Source of the DNA: Ignavibacteriaceae bacterium
GTDB lineage: Bacteria; Bacteroidota; Ignavibacteria; Ignavibacteriales; Ignavibacteriaceae
Assembly: GCA_022865965.1 (NCBI GenBank)
Contig: JALHTS010000203.1
Coordinates: 1 to 7,346 of the forward strand
DNA length: 7,346 nt
Reading direction: 5' to 3'
Positions 5,497 to 7,346 of the stretch are shown here, piece by piece. Within the stretch, counting starts at the first letter, position 1, and the number at the start of each line of letters is the position of its first letter. The position numbers and the translations under genes were made by a program. The notes beneath the pieces are model-generated. The model saw only the letters and a program-made list of their open reading frames with translations, searched no databases and was not told the origin of the DNA.

Positions 5497-5648
5497 AAAT
5501 CGCAACAGGGCACAACTTCGGATATCGTGAAACATTTAAGCACAAAGATGTTTGGAAGAAAATACTGTTAACTGGTGTGTGGCTGAACTATTCAAGGAGG
5601 CAATCTGCGAGGAAATATCTGGAATTTTATAAATTAACAAAAGAATAA
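5472..5648 (+). pseudogene. Orphan C-terminal coding remnant or frameshifted end of the membrane protein
   Basis: In a frame shifted by one relative to the membrane protein, the DNA reads as a basic, aromatic-rich peptide. It begins about KITHSKLVEIATGHNFGYRE, continues through KHKDVWKK and LTGVWLNYSRRQSARKY, and ends LEFYKLTKE with TAA at 5646-5648. It looks like the tail of a genuine protein, but there is no ATG, GTG or TTG start in a sensible place. Upstream in this frame the reading becomes Ser-rich nonsense within the membrane gene. One added base in the A6 run at 5468-5473 would join it to the membrane protein, giving about 163 residues. Alternatively it is the relic of a deleted gene. 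I do not recognise the family. Confidence 0.4.
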
Positions 5649-5658
5649 GGGAGTAAAA

Positions 5659-7346
5659 TTAATAATAATATCCTATCGAAAAGTAAAACTGTAGGTCACC
5701 CCAGCTAATCGGGTTATCGGGAATATCCCTTCTAAACAAAAAACTTCTTCCAACCGCAAATTCTGCAGGACCAATGGGTGTATCAAACGAAAGCGCAGTT
5801 CCTACACCATGCTTCAAGTTTTTAAACTTAATCTGTTCCTGAATTTCCCAAACATTTCCAAGATCATATCGTATTCTAAAGTATGTATCGAAGAAAATAG
5901 CAAAAGGAAGTTTAAGTCTGTACATCAAGGATGTTAAGAATATCTGCCTGCCACGATATTCATTATCGTGCATTCCAAAAAACGAATTCATCCCACCCAA
6001 AGAGTACTGCTGTGCTAACGGGAGGGTTTTATCACCAAAACCCATATTTATTCCGGCTGATAATACACTTACGGAAGATAATCTTAAAAGATTTCTGTAT
6101 TCAAAACTAACATTAGTATAACCAACATCTCCGCCAAGAAAAGTTTGTGCGGTTTCATAAAATCCGTTAAAATAAATTCCTCTCTCCGGATACGGATATT
6201 TGTCCTGCGTATCTACTGTTGTGCTAATTTTAAAACTAACAATTTTTCTGTTGTATTGTTCGACCGGGCTTTCATTTATATTCTTAACTTCATTTATCTG
6301 ATATTTTCCTTCAAAGATGAGATTGCCAAAACGCTCGACCTGTGCACCAACACCCAGGGACCCTCCAAAAAATACTTGTCTGTATTCGCCGATTTCTTCT
6401 CTTGAAAAGCTGTTTTCAGAGATTTGGGGCTTATCGCCATAAACATATAAATCATTTAAATAATAGAAGGCGCGTATTTTATAAGTTAAGTAAGTATTGA
6501 ACAATCTATTTGATTTTTGTTCAAGCTGAATGCCACGATCTCTTGAGCTTGTATGAAAAAGAAGTCCCAACTCCGACCCACTGCCAAAAAGATTTTCTTC
6601 TCTCAAATCAGCAGCAATGCGTGCGCGGTTTTCATTGTTAACATTAAAGCCCAGTCTTAAAAGGCTTGTTGGTCTTTCAACTACTTTGATAACCAAAATG
6701 TTTTTACCGTTTTCTTTTTTAAGTATGACCTCGGCATCGTCAAATAGCCTTGTTCCACGAAGGTTAATTAATCCCTCTGAAATTTTATCGATGTTGAAAA
6801 AGTCGCCTTCATAAATTGGAAATTCTCTCGTAATAATGCTTGGGTTTGTGTAATCGTTTCCTTCGGTAATTATTTTTGATATTATTCCTTCATCAACAAA
6901 AATTCCAAGTTGTCCGTTTTCTTTATCGAAAGTGATTTCAGAAATGTTTGCTAAAGAATATCCTACTTTTCTATACTCTTTTAATAATTCAATAAGCGTA
7001 GTTAAAATTCTTCGTCCGCTGTAATGCTGCCCGGTAAGTGATGAAAATATTTCACCCGTTCTTTCGGAATTAATTGCTGAAGATCCTATAAGATCCGTTG
7101 TTTTTATGATAGGAGATTCCTTTTTGATAAGCTGTATGGTTGTTTCGCTTTCATATTCAGTAATCTCCATTTTAATTTCCGCATAATCGTCAAGAGAAGA
7201 TAATTCATAAAGAGCTAAGAGAAGTTGTTTGTTTGAAACCGAATCTTTTGAAATGTGCTTGTTTAAAATTTCTCTTTCGTATAAAGTAAGATTACCGGGG
7301 AGATATGGATTCTTAAAGTATTTTTCTTCTGTAGCTAAACGGCTCA
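5659..7346 (-). CDS. POTRA/BamA-family outer-membrane protein, 5' end outside window (possible patatin-BamA)
   Basis: The frame is open from the TAA at 5659-5661 through the right edge, giving 561 visible residues. The internal ATG at 7170 should not be taken as the start, because the upstream residues continue a folded domain. Visible parts: the end of a first POTRA (about 7290-7115, a helix with LLLALYELSSLDDYAEI and two strands); a second POTRA (about 7110-6890); a classical third POTRA (about 6885-6670, ITEGND, YEGDFFN, LRGTRLFDDAEV, VIKVVERP); then a 16-strand-type Omp85 barrel (6669-5662). The barrel shows LGNVW, a GTALSFDTPIGPAEFAVGRS block and aromatic-ended last strands (FYFSIGYYY), the usual recognition signal for the BAM complex. 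The loop-6 region reads LGGMNSFFGM rather than VRGF/Y. Three POTRAs and this loop fit PlpD-like patatin-BamA fusions or TamA-like proteins better than BamA itself. The N-terminus is needed to decide; function is inferred. Confidence 0.88.
   Translation of the reverse strand, partial: SRLATEEKYFKNPYLPGNLTLYEREILNKHISKDSVSNKQLLLALYELSSLDDYAEIKMEITEYESETTIQLIKKESPIIKTTDLIGSSAINSERTGEIFSSLTGQHYSGRRILTTLIELLKEYRKVGYSLANISEITFDKENGQLGIFVDEGIISKIITEGNDYTNPSIITREFPIYEGDFFNIDKISEGLINLRGTRLFDDAEVILKKENGKNILVIKVVERPTSLLRLGFNVNNENRARIAADLREENLFGSGSELGLLFHTSSRDRGIQLEQKSNRLFNTYLTYKIRAFYYLNDLYVYGDKPQISENSFSREEIGEYRQVFFGGSLGVGAQVERFGNLIFEGKYQINEVKNINESPVEQYNRKIVSFKISTTVDTQDKYPYPERGIYFNGFYETAQTFLGGDVGYTNVSFEYRNLLRLSSVSVLSAGINMGFGDKTLPLAQQYSLGGMNSFFGMHDNEYRGRQIFLTSLMYRLKLPFAIFFDTYFRIRYDLGNVWEIQEQIKFKNLKHGVGTALSFDTPIGPAEFAVGRSFLFRRDIPDNPISWGDLQFYFSIGYYY

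Noticed and set aside
6145..6405. Plus-strand open frame inside the outer-membrane gene
   Set aside because: It is antisense to a well-supported barrel coding sequence and its product shows no recognisable domain.
7168..7170. ATG as start of the outer-membrane protein
   Set aside because: The frame is open for 58 more codons to the window edge and these residues continue a POTRA domain, so the true start is outside.
1..7346. CRISPR array, tRNA, rRNA or known riboswitch
   Set aside because: No regularly spaced repeats, cloverleaf or conserved riboswitch core was found on either strand by eye.

Overview
This is an AT-rich chromosomal stretch, apparently ordinary bacterial core genome. It comes from a Gram-negative (outer-membrane) bacterium. 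LPS-core heptose synthesis (hldD), a BamA-type outer-membrane barrel ending in aromatic residues, a signal peptide ending in Phe-Ala-Gln, and TAnnTTTG-like -7 promoter boxes together point to the Bacteroidota/Chlorobi/Ignavibacteria side of the FCB group. The exact lineage is inference and was not tested.

Layout. Positions 23-3940 (+) hold five same-strand genes: a divergent YchF-type GTPase, a DUF1844 protein, NAD kinase (nadK), an exported thioredoxin-fold protein starting 1 nt after the nadK stop, and ADP-L-glycero-D-manno-heptose 6-epimerase (hldD). Gaps are 58, 36, 1 and 97 nt, so at least the first four look like one operon. A strong hairpin at 3957-3997 lies between hldD and a convergent minus-strand gene (4007-4321) for an extremely acidic 104-residue protein with half Asp+Glu. 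A divergent control region of about 185 nt separates that gene from a plus-strand MTH1-like NUDIX hydrolase (4507-4971).

The least ordinary part is 4972-5658. It has an AT-rich leader with two TATTTTTG boxes and a 13-bp hairpin, then a 112-residue three-span membrane protein of unknown function (5158-5496). After that, in a shifted frame, comes a 53-codon stretch that reads like the end of a real protein but has no start codon. The window closes with a minus-strand gene (5659 to beyond 7346) for a POTRA/BamA-family outer-membrane protein, open through the right edge and probably the C-terminal half of a patatin-BamA (PlpD-like) or TamA-like protein.

Together the genes cover housekeeping (NADP supply, a ribosome-associated GTPase, nucleotide-pool sanitation) and envelope building (LPS heptose, outer-membrane barrel, secreted thioredoxin-fold protein). 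I found no CRISPR array, tRNA, rRNA, transposase or convincing new multi-gene system. The best leads are the membrane-protein/frameshift locus with its structured leader, the acidic orphan protein, the divergent GTPase and the CxxS thioredoxin-like protein.
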